Positions 11,561-24,104 of a stretch of DNA of 64,000 nucleotides are shown piece after piece. Under the pieces are notes generated by a model. That model made no database searches and was not told the origin of the DNA. It saw only the letters and a program-made list of their open reading frames with translations. The DNA lies in contig NC_021677.1 in assembly GCF_000247815.1 (NCBI RefSeq), forward strand, positions 15,888,543 to 15,952,542, read 5' to 3'. Each line of letters starts with the position of its first letter. Within the stretch, counting starts at the first letter, position 1. The stretch comes from Ficedula albicollis (lineage: Eukaryota; Chordata; Aves; Passeriformes; Muscicapidae). The position numbers and the translations under genes were made by a program.

Positions 11561-13479
11561 GGAGAAAAGGAAACCATGTCATGACTGACAAATCCTGAGG
11601 TGTGAGGGATGAGGACCAGATGGGACCACTCCAGATGGGTAGGCTGTGCTGGCGTCCCCTTTCAGCCACTTTCCCTTTGGCGTCTGGATTTTAGTCCCAG
11701 TGTCGTGGAAGCATTGCAAAAACATTGTTCATTACACAAATAACTCCTGACTGCCATTCATTGTACATTATTTCCCTTCCCTTACTCACTATTTCTTTAA
11801 TTTAAGAAAGATAAAAACAGCTGCCCTTGTCCAGGCAAGAGAATACCAGACTTTCAGCATCCAGTCAAAAGAGTGAATCATGTTTGGACTCAAGTTGCTA
11901 TTAATCTGGGGCTGAAACTTGTCTGGAGGAATGATTCAACTGAGTGTGCACAGGGGTAAATTCAGGAAGTTCCTCAAAGCACCTGAGCACGTAGAGGGAA
12001 AAGACATCTAATAAATGGACCCCATAAACATTTCACTAGGCTGTAAGATCAGATGTGATTAAATGGCACAAGAATATGAGATCTCCCTACCCAGCTCTTA
12101 CTGGGTAACAAGAGTTAGGTGTGCTGCAGATGAGAAAAGAGGGTTTTTCTTCCTCCCAGCTCAATAAAACCAGGGTTTATATATGCAACATACCAGACTT
12201 GAGCATCTTACACTTAAATCTAACACCCAGAGCATATGGAGTGAGCCCCAGGCCCTGCCCAAATTACTTAGAAGCTGAATAAGTAAGGCAGGCAAAGGGA
12301 GAAGTGTTGCTAAGTGAGGAGCTGAAGCGTACATGGGGCTTCAGTGCTTTCAGCAAGGGAGATTTGGGGTCCCACACCCTGTCCCTCACTGCCACAATGG
12401 GAGCACTGGCCACCCTACCAGCACCAGGTCCCCTGCAGCCATACACCAACAGCATCTCTGCAGGTGCTGCTGATCTACAGACCCCTACTAGCCCTTTCCC
12501 TCTGTGGGAAACCATCCTGACTAAATAAATGTATTTATTTGCTCTTGACGTTGGAAGTTGAGCTGTTAGCACCTTGCTGATGGATGGGGAGGGATCACAA
12601 GGCCTGGAGAGCCAAACCATTTTCTAAACTGTAACCTATTTGCGTCACCGCTAGACCCCTTTTTCCCCAAAAGGAAAAGGGGCACCAGATTAAATTCATC
12701 CAGGTATTAGAGGAATCCCAGCTCGGCTATAGATAATACCAACATCACTTTCCGGTTTTAGGTGGACTATTCTAGGCGCTGCCAGAGCAGCGTGCCTCAA
12801 CACCCCAAAATGCATCCTCTCTGCTGAGCATGCCAAGGCTAGCGAGCCAGCCCTGTGGTGACTGAGCAGGGGAGGACCCGAGCCAAGGCCCCCACACAAT
12901 AGGATCTCTGTCTGAAACTACTCCAGCACTCAAGACCTGCCTTTGTTGAAGACGTTGTGGACAATCTCAGTGCGTTTGGCTCAACACAGAGGAATTAAAA
13001 GGAGTCTGAAAGTTGTTATAGATAAGGTCAGGCATTCTAGGGAGGTCTTCCTGGCTTTAAAGTCTATGAACTTAAAGGAAGTGGCTATGAAGAAATTTAA
13101 GAGAACCTTCTGCTGCCTGTTCCATCTCTCATGATGGACGTGCTTTGACAAAGACAATATTAATCTGTGCTGCATGCTTTCATGTGCCTTGTTTCTTGAA
13201 TTTTCCCTGAGATTTGGTCTGTACAAGCAAATATAGCAGCAATTCTCAAAGAGGGAAGAGTTAAGATCATTTTGACAGTGTACTGTCAAATTTCCTACTT
13301 TTCAGAAGTCTAAATTTGCATTAATTTTTCACATTGTGCTCAGGATTAATCCTCTATGCATTCTGGAATGAGACACCATTAGGCAATGTTAACTTTGTGC
13401 TGAAGTTTTTTGGCATAAGGTGCTGTATGCTTTAATCTATTTGCAAATCAAAAGCCAATGCTTTGCACACTTCAGTGAA
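11561..13479. other. Non-coding DNA, nothing recognised
   Basis: No gene found. The open frame at 12264-12620 minus (118 codons) overlaps one of 74 codons on the other strand, and neither looks like a known protein. Short AT palindrome at 12523-12540 (AAATAAAT / ATTTATTT arms). Confidence 0.55.
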
Positions 13480-13725
13480 AAGCCAGAGGCAGCCTGCCCC
13501 ACTGGAAAGGTCACCAGATTAGGACTCAAGGGAACTCTTCGAAGTTTTGCCACTGATTTACTGTTCAATCTTGGCCAAGTAATCTCTTTCCTTTGTGCCT
13601 CTAGTTTTCCTCCCATTCTTTGTGTTTTCTATTCAGGCTGCAGTTCTTTAGAGCAGGAGCAGCCCTCTCGTTTCGTGCTGCTCCTGGGTCTCAGAGCAGG
13701 CCCCCCTCTCCTAGCTGAAGAATTC
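13480..13725 (+). mobile_element. Ancient MIR-like SINE relic, fairly full length
   Basis: Blocks occur in the amniote MIR/CORE-SINE order: CACCAGATTAGGACTCAAGG (13512-13531), GCCACTGATTTACTG (13549-13563), CTTGGCCAAGTAATCTC (13570-13586), TGTGCCTCTAGTTTTCC (13594-13610), then a 3' part with CTTTAGAGCAGGAGCAG (13648-13664). The known family reads 'AGGACTC...', 'GCCACTGACTTGCTG', 'CTTGGGCAAGTCACTT', 'TGTGCCTCAGTTTCC' and 'CTTTGGGGCAGGGAC'. It is heavily diverged and cannot be active. The overlapping open frame at 13420-13794 lies mostly inside this element and is not a gene. Confidence 0.6.
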
Positions 13726-15239
13726 CTACTACATCCCACCACAACACAAAGGGTTCAGAGCCTAAACAGTTCAAAAGAGTTTGGCTTTCATTGACAGGAT
13801 CTTCAGTCTCTCTCACTCGCTTCCTTAACACAAAGCTTTTCAGAAGAGGTACCAGCCACCTACTGGGTGAGTAAATTCCCAGTCAAAGGGTTAAAATAAC
13901 AAACTTCATTGAATAAAGAAGAGAAAGGTGTTTAAGAGGAACTCGGATCGTATGGTAAACTAGGTATTAGTTAATCAATAGTACTCAAAGGTGAAGGCCG
14001 TGTGGAGGAGCCAGAAATCATTGCACAAGTTAAGCAAAGTTTAGCAAGCCTGATTAAGCAAAGCGTTAACTATTTTCTGTGAAAAGTTCCACCTTTCCTC
14101 TAACCTAGCTCTGGTAATAGATACCAATCTTCTCTGGGACTGACTCATGCATTAAAGGCTTCAGTGGAAGTTTTGAGACCAATCCATGGATAATACTTCT
14201 TTATTGTCCAGACAGTTCATATACTGCATGTTACATATAATTCTCCTATTCACTGGACTCTTGATCCAAACTCTTCTGGTAAAAGGGCTTGTGGGCAGTT
14301 TACTTTCTGTCCAATGACTTCATTGTAAAGGATTTTCTCTTCTCTGTTGAGCTTGCCATGTGCAAGCTTTCCTTCCTCTTGTTTCCCTCCTCTTGTTTCC
14401 CAGTTTCTGGAAATAATTTGTGGTTTGGAAATGGAAATGCCCTTGTAGGCTTCAAACTGCTTAAAGCCTGCCATACCAGATGAGTTCACTGGATCCATCT
14501 AATCTGCTCTCCTCTTGCCATCCATGACCAATACCTGTTGCTTCAGAGGACAACACAACTGCACAGTAGCTGCAGGACACTTCACTTTAGACAGAGTCAT
14601 TTCTCTGTGAGGAGCTGACAAAACATCCACCTCCACCCTGAACTGCCCCAGGTTTTCTGAGAGGGTTTCTCGAGGCAGCAGCTAAAGGACAGAGACCCCC
14701 CACAAGGATAAAGAGACTTAAGGGGGACAAAGTACATTGGCACATTTCAAAAAAGGGCTTCCCAAAACGTAGCACAACAAACACAGATCAACCCCTTCCA
14801 GGACTGGCTTGGCTCGCTTCCCCTGTTCAAAGAAATTGGCAAGCAAATCTTTATTGTAAGAGACAGAACAGAAGCTGGAGGGGAGGTACTGAAATCTGGG
14901 GATAATTCACAAAATCCTGGCCTGTGGTGTAGAAGGAAACTAGTGTTGTGTATCTATAATTTGTATTTCTTTTGTTACCGCTGCTAGATTTAAGCAGATG
15001 GAAGCAACCTAACAATGATCGCATCTCATTTCCAGCTAACACGTTTCCTGGCTGCTTTTAAGCTAATGGGAAGCAGGTATAAGCTAGGACAGACATTTTT
15101 TGGCTTGCTCATTCATGTCAAGATCATCTTGTGCTCCACAGATATCTCACATATTGCAGCAGGATAACTTTTTCAACTAAGTACAATTTAGTAAGACGAA
15201 GATACCAGATCTGGTCTCTCAAAAGTTTGCTATTTTGCC
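13726..15239. other. Non-coding DNA, nothing recognised
   Basis: AT-rich to about 14480, then mixed. No exon-like frame, no clear repeat. GCTTCAGTGGAAGTTTTGAG near 14159-14178 weakly resembles ancient amniote repeat arms. Confidence 0.5.
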
Positions 15240-15720
15240 CAAAGAGCACGACCATAGTTCTCCAAGCCTGGTGACTCCATGGGCTCACGCCTTGCCTTTT
15301 GCCATGGCCAACAAGTAGCGTCAACGCCACGACGCTGGACTTGGCTCTCTCTCCGTGAAGAGAACGGTCAGGAAGACCAGCTGCCCTCGCCCCAGTGTGA
15401 GCTGGGCTCGCCTCCGTGCCCCCAAGGGGTGCACAGAGCCCAGGGCACCGCTCCTGGGACGAGGGAAGCTTCCAGCAGGAGCCAGGCGCCAGCGGAAATG
15501 GTGGGATGCGTGGTGCTACATTGCCACCTTGTGGAGAGCTCCCACTGGAGACCAGGGGAGGAAGATGGCTGGCTGACAAGGTGTGGGGCTGCCAGAGCCT
15601 CCCCCCACTGCTCTGTGCCCATGGCTGGCCAAGCACTGCTGCCGTGACCCAATGGGCCGCTGCATGTTGCAGTTATTTCTCCTCCAGGGGGTGAAGCACG
15701 GGAGGAGCAAGGCCTGGAGG
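15240..15720. promoter_or_regulatory. GC-rich, CpG-containing patch
   Basis: About sixteen CpG fall in 15240-15505, and GC stays high to about 15720, against AT-rich sequence on both sides. Overlapping open frames of 92 to 170 codons on both strands come from the low frequency of stop codons in GC-rich DNA; none shows a known domain. The patch could be a regulatory element or an unrecognised non-coding exon. Confidence 0.3.
15523..15534 (-). promoter_or_regulatory. CTCF-like core motif
   Basis: On the minus strand this reads CCACAAGGTGGC, agreeing with the CTCF core CCASYAGRKGGC at 11 of 12 positions. It lies in the GC-rich patch. One core match in 64 kb may be chance; binding is inferred. 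Confidence 0.3.
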
Positions 15721-18700
15721 TCCTATGCATGGGCAACATCATCCCATTGACCCAGCGCCTGGATTTGCAGGTTTGGTATTAAAGTTTTGTATAGGTGTTG
15801 CCAACGCGAACCAAGAGTCTGGTCCTAGCTCAGCCTGCAGGGTAGGGGTCTGTTATCACAGTTTTCAGTAACTCTTGCAGTGCTGCTATCCACAAAAGAA
15901 GAGTATTGCTGTGCTCTGTGAGCCCAAGCCCCCACAAGCTCAAGGAGAGAATGAAGGAAAATGTATTTCCTTTCATTAAGTGCAGAAGAAGCCTCTGGTG
16001 GCAATGCTTTTTATATTAGTGGTGTCCCCAGAGAGGTTCAAATACATAAACCCACAACATGCTCCTCCTGTTTGTGTGATGGAGTACTGTGTTGACAGAC
16101 TGGAAGAGAATTACTGACAAATGCTACCATGTGGACTCTCACAGTGATGCCATGTATTGATTTCCATCTGGTGATGATGTGCACTTTTGCGATTGCATTG
16201 ACACTATTCTCCCTCTTCAGAATCTGCAGACTGAGTTTTTGAGTGAAAAGAATTAGCATTGTTTATTATTTACTCAGTACTAGAGGAGGTCTGCAACTTT
16301 ATGGGCCCTTACAATTACAATGAGAAAAAAAAAAAAAAAATCACAGGTCCCTGTCCCAGAGCCCTTAGCAAGAAGAATTACCCGTGACAGAGAGAGGCAG
16401 GCAAACTCTGGGGAGATGGGTTCCAAGAGAAACAACATATGACAAGTGACACATAGATAACTCCTTGCTGCCTGAGCATCAATTTGAAGAACAGTAATGG
16501 CTCTACATGAGGTAAAATACATCCAGCACTGATTAGAGGGATCAAGCTGCCCTCCCAGGTTGTCCTCTGCCAACACATCCTGCACTGTATCTGGAAGTAA
16601 ATAAGAAAATCCCTCAGCTTTGGGAATTGTGGTAGATCACACAAGTATCTGAAGCGTGGGCTGAACTTTTCAAGACCCTGAGAGAGGGACAGTCTTTGAT
16701 TTCAAGGAAATACGATATCTCCTCAAAGAAAGGGTCACATTCTTTGAAATGCAAGATATGGACAACTGAGGAGATGTTGGCCAACAACAACAGGACATGA
16801 ATGCCAACATGTCCTGAGGGAATAAAGGCAGTAAATTTGAGTTCCAGAGGTTTGCCATGGGACTTTTTCTAAACCCCATTTGCCAGCAAATTCAATGTCT
16901 CTTAGAAACAGACCCACAGAGGTGTGAAAATGTGCTGATACTCATGAGAAACACAGACTGTCACCTTTCTTTGAACAAAGGTTTATCTTGGTCAAGGCAA
17001 TGGCATTAGTAGAGAATATTTGTTTTGCTCCAAGGCGTGTAATTTGATATCTCGTGAGACCTTAGTTAAGACACAAATACTCTGCAGCGTATGGAAATAG
17101 TAAGGCATGTACTAGACCTACCAACATGAGCTTCAGTGGCAGCTTTCAACATATTGTTATTAACTGGGAAGCATTATTCTAAAAAGGACCATTTATTAGC
17201 AAGATGCTTTCAAAAACTGCCTATTAGTCTAATAAGGTTTAGCATTTTCAGTAATAACCTAGGTGACACAGAATCTCTGATTTGCAGGTAGTATACAAAT
17301 TACTGAGATAGTAAAGAAGAAAGAAAACAGGTTGGATTGGGGAGGGGGCTACAAGAAGTACCTGCTTAAATTATCACCATGCAATATGTGCATTTTACAA
17401 GAGGCAAGTGAAACCTGGCAATAAAGGCTGAGGTTCAACTCCACCCATCTCCTGCCCCTAAAAGGCATTTAAAGTAAGAGCACAGTTGGCCTAGGCTTCC
17501 TCTATAGCCAATGAAGAAAAGATGGCACCTCCAGCAGGTGAGGACTGAAGTTGGAAAGGTTGAAGCCAAGGCATTGTGTTTAGGGTGAAAAATCTGTCTT
17601 GCAAATCTGTGCATAAAGAACATCAAAATTAACCACCTCAGCATGAGATCTCAGTGCTGTGTTTGGTGACTAATATGACACTCAGGTGTAAAAAAAAGGC
17701 TTTACCAAGTAGAAACAGAGAAGTGGTTTTGTCCCTGAGCTGACCACTATTAAACTCATTAGAAGAATTGTATCTTCAGTCTTGGCATCCCCAGTTCAGG
17801 AAGGATATGGATATCTCAGTGTTCAAGTAAAGCCACGAAAATGACCTTGCAAGCGAAAACAAGTCCTGCAATGCTATGAGTATAAGCCTTTAATCTGCTG
17901 CAATTAGTCAAAATGTGACTTGATATTTTTATATGTAGGTACTTTTGCATGGAAAAGATGCCTTACAGACTTTTCAAGTCTTTCACCAAAAAGATTCAGA
18001 GAGAACTCTGGCTGATGTTAAACAAAGTCAACTGTGAAGCAGGATACGATTTCCTCTCTGTGCGGGCAGTTAATACTCAACATGTAATGAAATCACAAAA
18101 CATTTGGAGTTTGTCAGACACAAACTGACATTTTAGCACTTTGGCACACATGATTACATGGGAGTGCTTAGGTTTAAAAGCATGTGCTTGGACAGTTACT
18201 GCAGAGCAGCTGATGCATGGTAACTCATCAGCTAAAGTTAACCTGTTCCTGGATCAATATATTTCATAAAAACATTCACTCCACAGCAGCTCCTATAAAA
18301 ACATTTTGCAACCGAACTGTACCCGAGAGGAAAAATACAGAGATTCACCACAGTCTGTTCTTACCTAGGGATCAAAGAAATAGAAGCCTACACTGGAAAT
18401 AATGGGATATTAAGAAGAGGAGACAAATGGAGTTGCACATCTTTATGTCAAAGCAGTAAAAGTCACATACAGAGGATGAGGGTGGACAGCTCCGTTACTC
18501 CGGGCTCTGCCTTCTGCACCAGAGAAGCTCCACATTCTTCTGAAAACCTCAAACTTCATTTTGTGATCTAGATATTCTCATAAACACTAAAGTAATGTCA
18601 GCCTGAAGAAGCAGCTCTGATGGCTGGGATCTCTCCTTTGTTTGAGCCAGTGGTCTAGCAAAACCTAAAGGCATCTATTTCAATGGTGCGTCCTCACAAT

Positions 18701-18982
18701 TATCCCTGCAACAAATGCCAGTATTACATGCTTCCCTCTGTTCTTGGGCTGCTTCTTAAGCCCCCCCAAGCCCTACAAACCCTTCCCACTCTCTTCCTCC
18801 ATGGCTGAGCCTCCAGCTTTATTTTGGGTAGCCTCAACAAAACAGTTCCACATTCACTACACATAAATCCATGAAAGTCGATCATGCAGGGGCAACATAA
18901 AATAAATGGAATTGAATACCAAGATGACACAGAGGAGATTGTACTTGAGTGTATTATTTATTTCCATATTTAATTCATTACA
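15721..18982. other. Non-coding DNA, nothing recognised
   Basis: Mostly AT-rich with no recognisable gene. A 16-base A run lies at 16325-16340. No transposon signature was identified. Confidence 0.55.
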
Positions 18983-19047
18983 TTTTTTTCTTCTTTCCTC
19001 TTCTTTTTTTTCCTTTATTTTTTTTTCCCCTTTCCCCCCCCCCCTTC
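18983..19047. repeat. 65-base polypyrimidine tract
   Basis: Nearly pure T and C with a single A, ending in T-run, CCCC, TTT and an 11-base C run. On the minus strand it reads as G-run then A-run, like other G/A junctions in the window. Mirror-like homopyrimidine DNA can adopt triplex (H-DNA) structure. An old retroposon tail is an alternative, but no body is seen. Confidence 0.7.
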
Positions 19048-20501
19048 AATTTATACAGAGCTGCAACACATTTTCCAGCCTGCTGTGCTGGAATGCTGCA
19101 GTGTCAAGGGACTTAGCAGTTAAATGTAAGACCTTGTTGTTGTATTGTGCACTGGGCCTTCGTCCTCAGGAAACCGACAGCTCCAAGTTAGATAACAACT
19201 GGTAAATCATCATCTTTGCTAAGTGTTTGCAAAGGCAGGTAGGGGGGCCAGGAAGGAGCCTTCTTCAGAGTAGGAAAAGAAAGAAACATCTCTCTTAAGG
19301 GATTAAGAACTTCTCTGACCATCCATCTTTTAAGTTGCCTCCTAAATCTTTGGTTTTTTCTGATACCAGTGTTTCTTGACCTTTTTTTTTGAGTTGGGAG
19401 AAGATATCTTCTGAGGGCTCTCAGCAGGGTGGGAAGGGCAAAGGAGATGTGAATCAGAAAGAGGAAAGGATACCTTTCCACAGGAGTGAGGGGGAAGAAA
19501 TCCAAAAGCCAATTTCCTTTTGTACTTCAGCAATGATCATTCACTATTTTCTAAGGGTTAACCTTGCCTGGAAAGCCCATGGGAGGAAGTGTACACTGGT
19601 TGGTTGCAGGGACCGGATAAAATGACTTAATAGAACATGTTTTCTTTTCTAGCCCCGATTCCCATGATTTTGTAATAAGCCAACCTTGAATCAGCTAGCA
19701 GAATTTCCCTTCCATATTCTCTAACACTTCTCTAAATTCACCCTCGTGCTTCTGGAATGACCTGAAATTTCACATTCTCCCCCCAACATGCAGAGAAAGC
19801 TGCTGACTTCACTCCCCTGCCTAGGAGACAATGCTGTGCTTCTCACACCTCTGCTCCAGCCCTGAGCAGTTTCTACCTCAACCCAGCTGATGTTCCATAT
19901 GAGAGCACTGGTAACTCTTTCTTCTTACTTTTATTCATCTGTGTATGAAGTAATATAGTGCCATGGAGGCATGTTGCTGCATGTAGAAGAGAAAAACAAA
20001 ATACTTAATCCTAGCCAGATGAAAGGAAGGGAAAAAACAAAACAATAATCATGAGTTCTTCCACACTCCTGCTTGGTAAATTTTTCTTCTGAAGCCAGCT
20101 GTTTGACAGATGGCTTTAAAAGTGAAGTTGTGTTCAGTGCTCTTAGATAGCCTGATGGTCTCATTCTTTTTGCTCTTTTTTGGTTTGGAAAACTGCAGAG
20201 ACAAATGGGTGGAAGTCACTCTTCTTCAGGTTCACAACTTCATTGCACAGCAAAAAACCCACTGCAGTGACACAGGGTGTACTGGGATAAACTGGCTAGA
20301 TCTGAAAGCAAATTAGGATGGACAGGAGAGGCAAGTCGGGACAGGGCTTTTTCAGTTGCCCTTCCTGCTCTTGCAATGTCCACAAGCTTAACTTTTGTAT
20401 GGTAGGAGTTCAGTGAGAACAAAGATTTCTGTCACCCTCAAAAATGATGTTATTCTGAGAGATCAAGGGTTTTTTTCCAGTACCTCTGATTTCTCTTCAT
20501 A
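19048..20501. other. Non-coding DNA, nothing recognised
   Basis: No gene or transposon identified. A T run lies at 19382-19390. The open frame at 19188-19505 minus (105 codons) is lysine- and proline-rich without a recognisable domain. Confidence 0.5.
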
Positions 20502-20522
20502 CCCCCCACCCCCTCCCTCCCC
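20502..20522 (-). other. Strong G-quadruplex / i-motif sequence
   Basis: The + strand carries C6-A-C5-T-C3-T-C4. On the minus strand this gives four G runs of 4, 3, 5 and 6 with single-base loops, the most stable class of intramolecular quadruplex. The C-rich strand could form an i-motif. No promoter is recognised beside it. Confidence 0.7.
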
Positions 20523-22018
20523 ACATTTCCTGCTATGTGGAAGAGAGAATTTCTAAACCTTCAAACATTTTTTCAAGCCAGCAAATCTAGTTATATCAGT
20601 AACTATACTTAATTTCAATAATTCCAGGATGTTCTGCTTTGGTCTTGGAACTTAAACTCATCAGGGTCCCAGACAGTGTCAGTCTCTGTTCTCTGCCCCT
20701 TCCATTTCTTCCATACAGTTGGTCAGGCTCTTTACCCTCTTCATGGCCTCCTCCCATTCCTAAAAGTCCTCCTAACAGCTCTATTTCTTATGGAAACTCT
20801 GAATAACTTTCTCCACACCTTCCCTTGACCTCCTCCTCAGCAGTTTCGCCCACAATTCTGGTTGAAGGGACAGTTAACCCTAACCATCCGTGATAGCACC
20901 GACAGCCTCCTGCTCTTTCCTGCTCTTGGAGGCTGCTCTGCTCCCCACACCACTGCCTGTGGCTCACCTGAGGAGATCACAAGGCAGGAATATCAGCTTC
21001 GTATGCATGCTCAACACACCATGAAGGTGCAAGGGGCTGCCCCCAGGTGTAAGAAACCTTTAGGTTCATATTTCTACTGACCACAGTAAGGTGAACCATC
21101 TCTTGGGTAACAGTAAAAGAAAGGGACCATATCACTGGGTTTGCTTTCTCTCTTCAACCTGACATTCAGTCCTGAACAAGCATCTTTCTCAATCTGATGC
21201 ATATTGTCCAGCTTTCTAGTCTTCTCAGAGCAAGGACAATTATTTTGTGTTTGCATGTCATCTGTGCTACCCAAAAGGCAGCTTTGGGTCGGTAAAGGAC
21301 TAGCACTCATGGAGACAGAAAGGACAGAGAGCAGGAGAGAGGAAAAAGATGGCACACATAGTGAGTGTCTGTGGGATTAAAAACAGTCAAGGGTGGAGAA
21401 TAATGGAAAAGACATGGTGGAAAAGTCTGTCAGCACAGCCTGAATGGGTCTGTTTGCACAGTGTCATACAGGGACAGATAAGAACTGCCGTATGGCAAGC
21501 CAACAGCATTCACTGCCCTCCAAGGAAAGACAACACCTGGTATGAGGGAAGACTACAGATCTGACATCTCTCTGGCTTTCACTGCACGCAGGATTTTTTC
21601 AACTGCAAGATATTTCTAATTTATTGGCCACTGGAATCAAGAAGACACTGAAGTGAGCCACCCCACACCCACACATTTTCTTTACATTTCCATACTCTAG
21701 TTCCAAAAGTCTCTCATAATTATGGAGAAAGAGACTGCAAATCTCTTCAAGAATATTATATGACAGTGAAAGAGTTATGACACAAGACACGTTCCTAGAT
21801 GACACTTACCACACTTTTAAACTTATCCTCAGTACTAATAAATAACTCATTTTCTTGCTTGTGTGCTCTGATAGAGCAACCCTCATCAGTGAATCCTGAT
21901 TTTCCTTCAGTTGACCCACATACAGTTCACTGGATGCAAGTCTATTGCAAAGTAATGGAAAAGTTACATAGGATCAGCTGTGCTTAAAAGCTTTGTGAAA
22001 AGTGTATTTTCCAGGAAA
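20523..22018. other. Non-coding DNA, nothing recognised
   Basis: No gene or clear repeat. Short open frames are not convincing. Confidence 0.5.
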
Positions 22019-22160
22019 TGCCTGAGATTAGCTCGGCTGGTGAGAGCATGGTGTTAATAATGCCAAGGTTGTAGGTTCGATCCCCATATGGGCCATTCAC
22101 TTAAGAGCTGGACTCGGATCCTCGTGGGTCCCTTCCAACTCAGAATGTTCTGCGATTCTG
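22019..22160 (+). mobile_element. tRNA-Ile-headed SINE with CR1-like tail (TguSINE1 type)
   Basis: The left part is a degraded tRNA-Ile: a pol III A box TAGCTCGGCTGG (22029-22040), an anticodon loop TTAATAA with AAT at 22056-22058, a B box GGTTCGATCC (22074-22083) and an acceptor-like GGGCCA (22090-22095). A short linker leads to a tail with CGTGGGTCCCTTCCAACTC, CAGAATGTTC and TGCGATTCTG, which resembles the 3' end of CR1. A tRNA-Ile head joined to a CR1 tail defines the SINE family known from passerines, mobilised by CR1 reverse transcriptase. The 5' acceptor arm does not pair well with the 3' side, so it is not a functional tRNA. Confidence 0.8.
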
Positions 22161-23059
22161 AAAGGTGAGACGAAGGTTCTTTAGCGTGCAAAGGATTTGC
22201 TCCAAAGCCCACTGAAGCTGCTGGAAGGCCTTAGGTTGATTCCAACAGTCTTTGGATCAAAACCAAGGGGGGAAGAAGTGGCGCCAGGCATAGAGGGTAA
22301 CATAAAAGAAGGCACAGAAAGTAAAATTCAAATTTATAGACAGCACTGCAGATTGTTGAAAGATACTGTTATGGATCTGTTGTGTACATTGTGAAATGTC
22401 CTGGATCCAAACCTTGTCCATCACACCATGATTCATTCATACAGTGATACTACAAGTCACAGCACACGGTCCTCAACCAGGAGATAAGAAACTATGCCTC
22501 ACAAGAAGGAAAATCATCTCCTGTGTCCATGAGACGGTGCCTCTGCTGAGATAGCCAGTGTACACCAGCTGTTACGTTTTTCATCCGTTGTACTACACTG
22601 ACATACTCATTTATTACAGCCCACTGCCATCAGATGCCAACAGCTGCAGCTCATCGCCTTACGGTTGTTTCTGATGAAGTGCTTTTCAGATCAGAATATG
22701 CCAGTCCGTCAAACCCTAGACTTCTGATGGGGCAAGAGAGTTCAACCAACTCCCTCCAGTTTTAAATTCCACTTTTGTTTTTAAAATTAAACCACTGGTA
22801 ATAAAAGAACAAAACACAAAGCAGAAGTCAATATTGAAATCAAATGTTTTAGCTGATGTTAGAGGAAAAGGATTCAGAACTTGGGTTTTCATTTTGCAAA
22901 AATTTTCAAAATTCTGGCTGTTGGCCCAAGTTTTAAACCCAGGTTCGGTTTAGAAAAAAAAAATCCTGAAAATGTTCACAGGATAGGAAAGCCATTTCCT
23001 GCCAACTCTATATTGGCTTACAGTTCTGACGCATGCAAGCTGGATTTGAATTAGCAGAT
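22161..23059. other. Non-coding DNA with a possible conserved element
   Basis: Segment 22540-22720 (from about TGAGATAGCCAGTG to GATCAGAATATGCC) has balanced, repeat-free texture with scattered CpG and resembles a conserved non-coding element. The rest is AT-rich with nothing recognised. Confidence 0.25.
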
Positions 23060-23160
23060 TAGGCCCAGATCCAAAAAGGGACCTAGGTACTTAAAGTGGG
23101 ACTGAGGTATGTGAGGCCCAGACAAAGGTCCTCCTCAGTCCCTGGAAACCACTGGGTTTT
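23060..23160. repeat. Ancient palindromic amniote repeat relic
   Basis: AGGCCCAGATCCAAAAAGGG at 23061-23080 followed by ACCTAGGTACTTAAAG matches the 'GGCCCAGATCCTCAAAGGGATTTAGGTGCCTAAAG' layout of the same palindromic family as the element at 5667. Right arm is poorly preserved. Confidence 0.45.
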
Positions 23161-24104
23161 CAAGATTAGTAATTCTGCTTTGGAGAATGTCTGAAAGCAC
23201 CTCAGCTTCCACATGCAGTTCCATGCCCACGTCCCCTCTTCACCTTCATCCACACCTCCCCAGCATCTCCTGGAGTATGGCACCAAAGCCAGGGCCCTTC
23301 AAACATGCAATGGCAACTCCACTTGCTTCCAAAACACAAACAGAGGAAGAGGTGGTACCACCTTATCTTACAATAGCTCAGGGCTTGCAGCACACACCCA
23401 ATGCAGAGCTGGTTTCCCTCAGCTCGTGTGGACTCAGCCCTGCACTGCAGAGGGTGCCCTGGCCAGAGGGAAAAAAAAAAAAATCTTGGCCCTGGTTTCC
23501 TCTGTCAAGTTTTGTATAAATACCTGATTTTGCTATTTTCAATGTGTGAGTGTATAAAACACTGTCTGAGGAAGACAGGCCTAAAAGCCATACACACTTT
23601 ATCTTCAAGAGAGTCTTTTGGATTTAAGGCATCCCCTTGTCCTCAGCATTGCCTTTGCCTGTCTCTGGCATCTCCTCCATCAGCATTGGCCTGTTTCCTC
23701 TTTCCCCCCACTTTGGGGTCAGGAGGAGGCTCTGTGGGTCTCACCCCCTTCACACACGGGGTCGGTTCAGCTCTATCACTGGGTGGGGGGACACAGCCTG
23801 CTCTCAAGCCTCAGAGGAGTGCAGCCCCACTGTGCTGTTATTCCTGCCTGTGAATTACAGAGCGGGGAATTAGGCTTTCTTGTTTACATTTTCTCTTTTC
23901 TCTTTCACCCCCTCCTTTTTTTCCCCCCTTCTTAATAAAGAATGTTTTCAAAAACAAGTGCCTGCATTTGAGCTCCTGCGAACTCTAGTTTCCTTGGAGA
24001 AACGTTTGTGCTCTTTAACTTAAAGAATTTCTGAAACATATAGGAAAGGAATTTCATAAACTGCTCATTGAAAAACATTCCATACATTCCCCTCTCATCC
24101 AGAG
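23161..24104. other. Non-coding DNA, nothing recognised
   Basis: Overlapping short frames at 23187-23853 are proline- and serine-rich on both strands and not gene-like. A 13-base A run lies at 23471-23483 and a T/C-rich tract at about 23890-23935. Confidence 0.5.

Noticed and set aside
22019..22095. Functional tRNA-Ile gene
   Set aside because: The acceptor stem is not paired and a CR1-like tail follows, so it is the head of a SINE.
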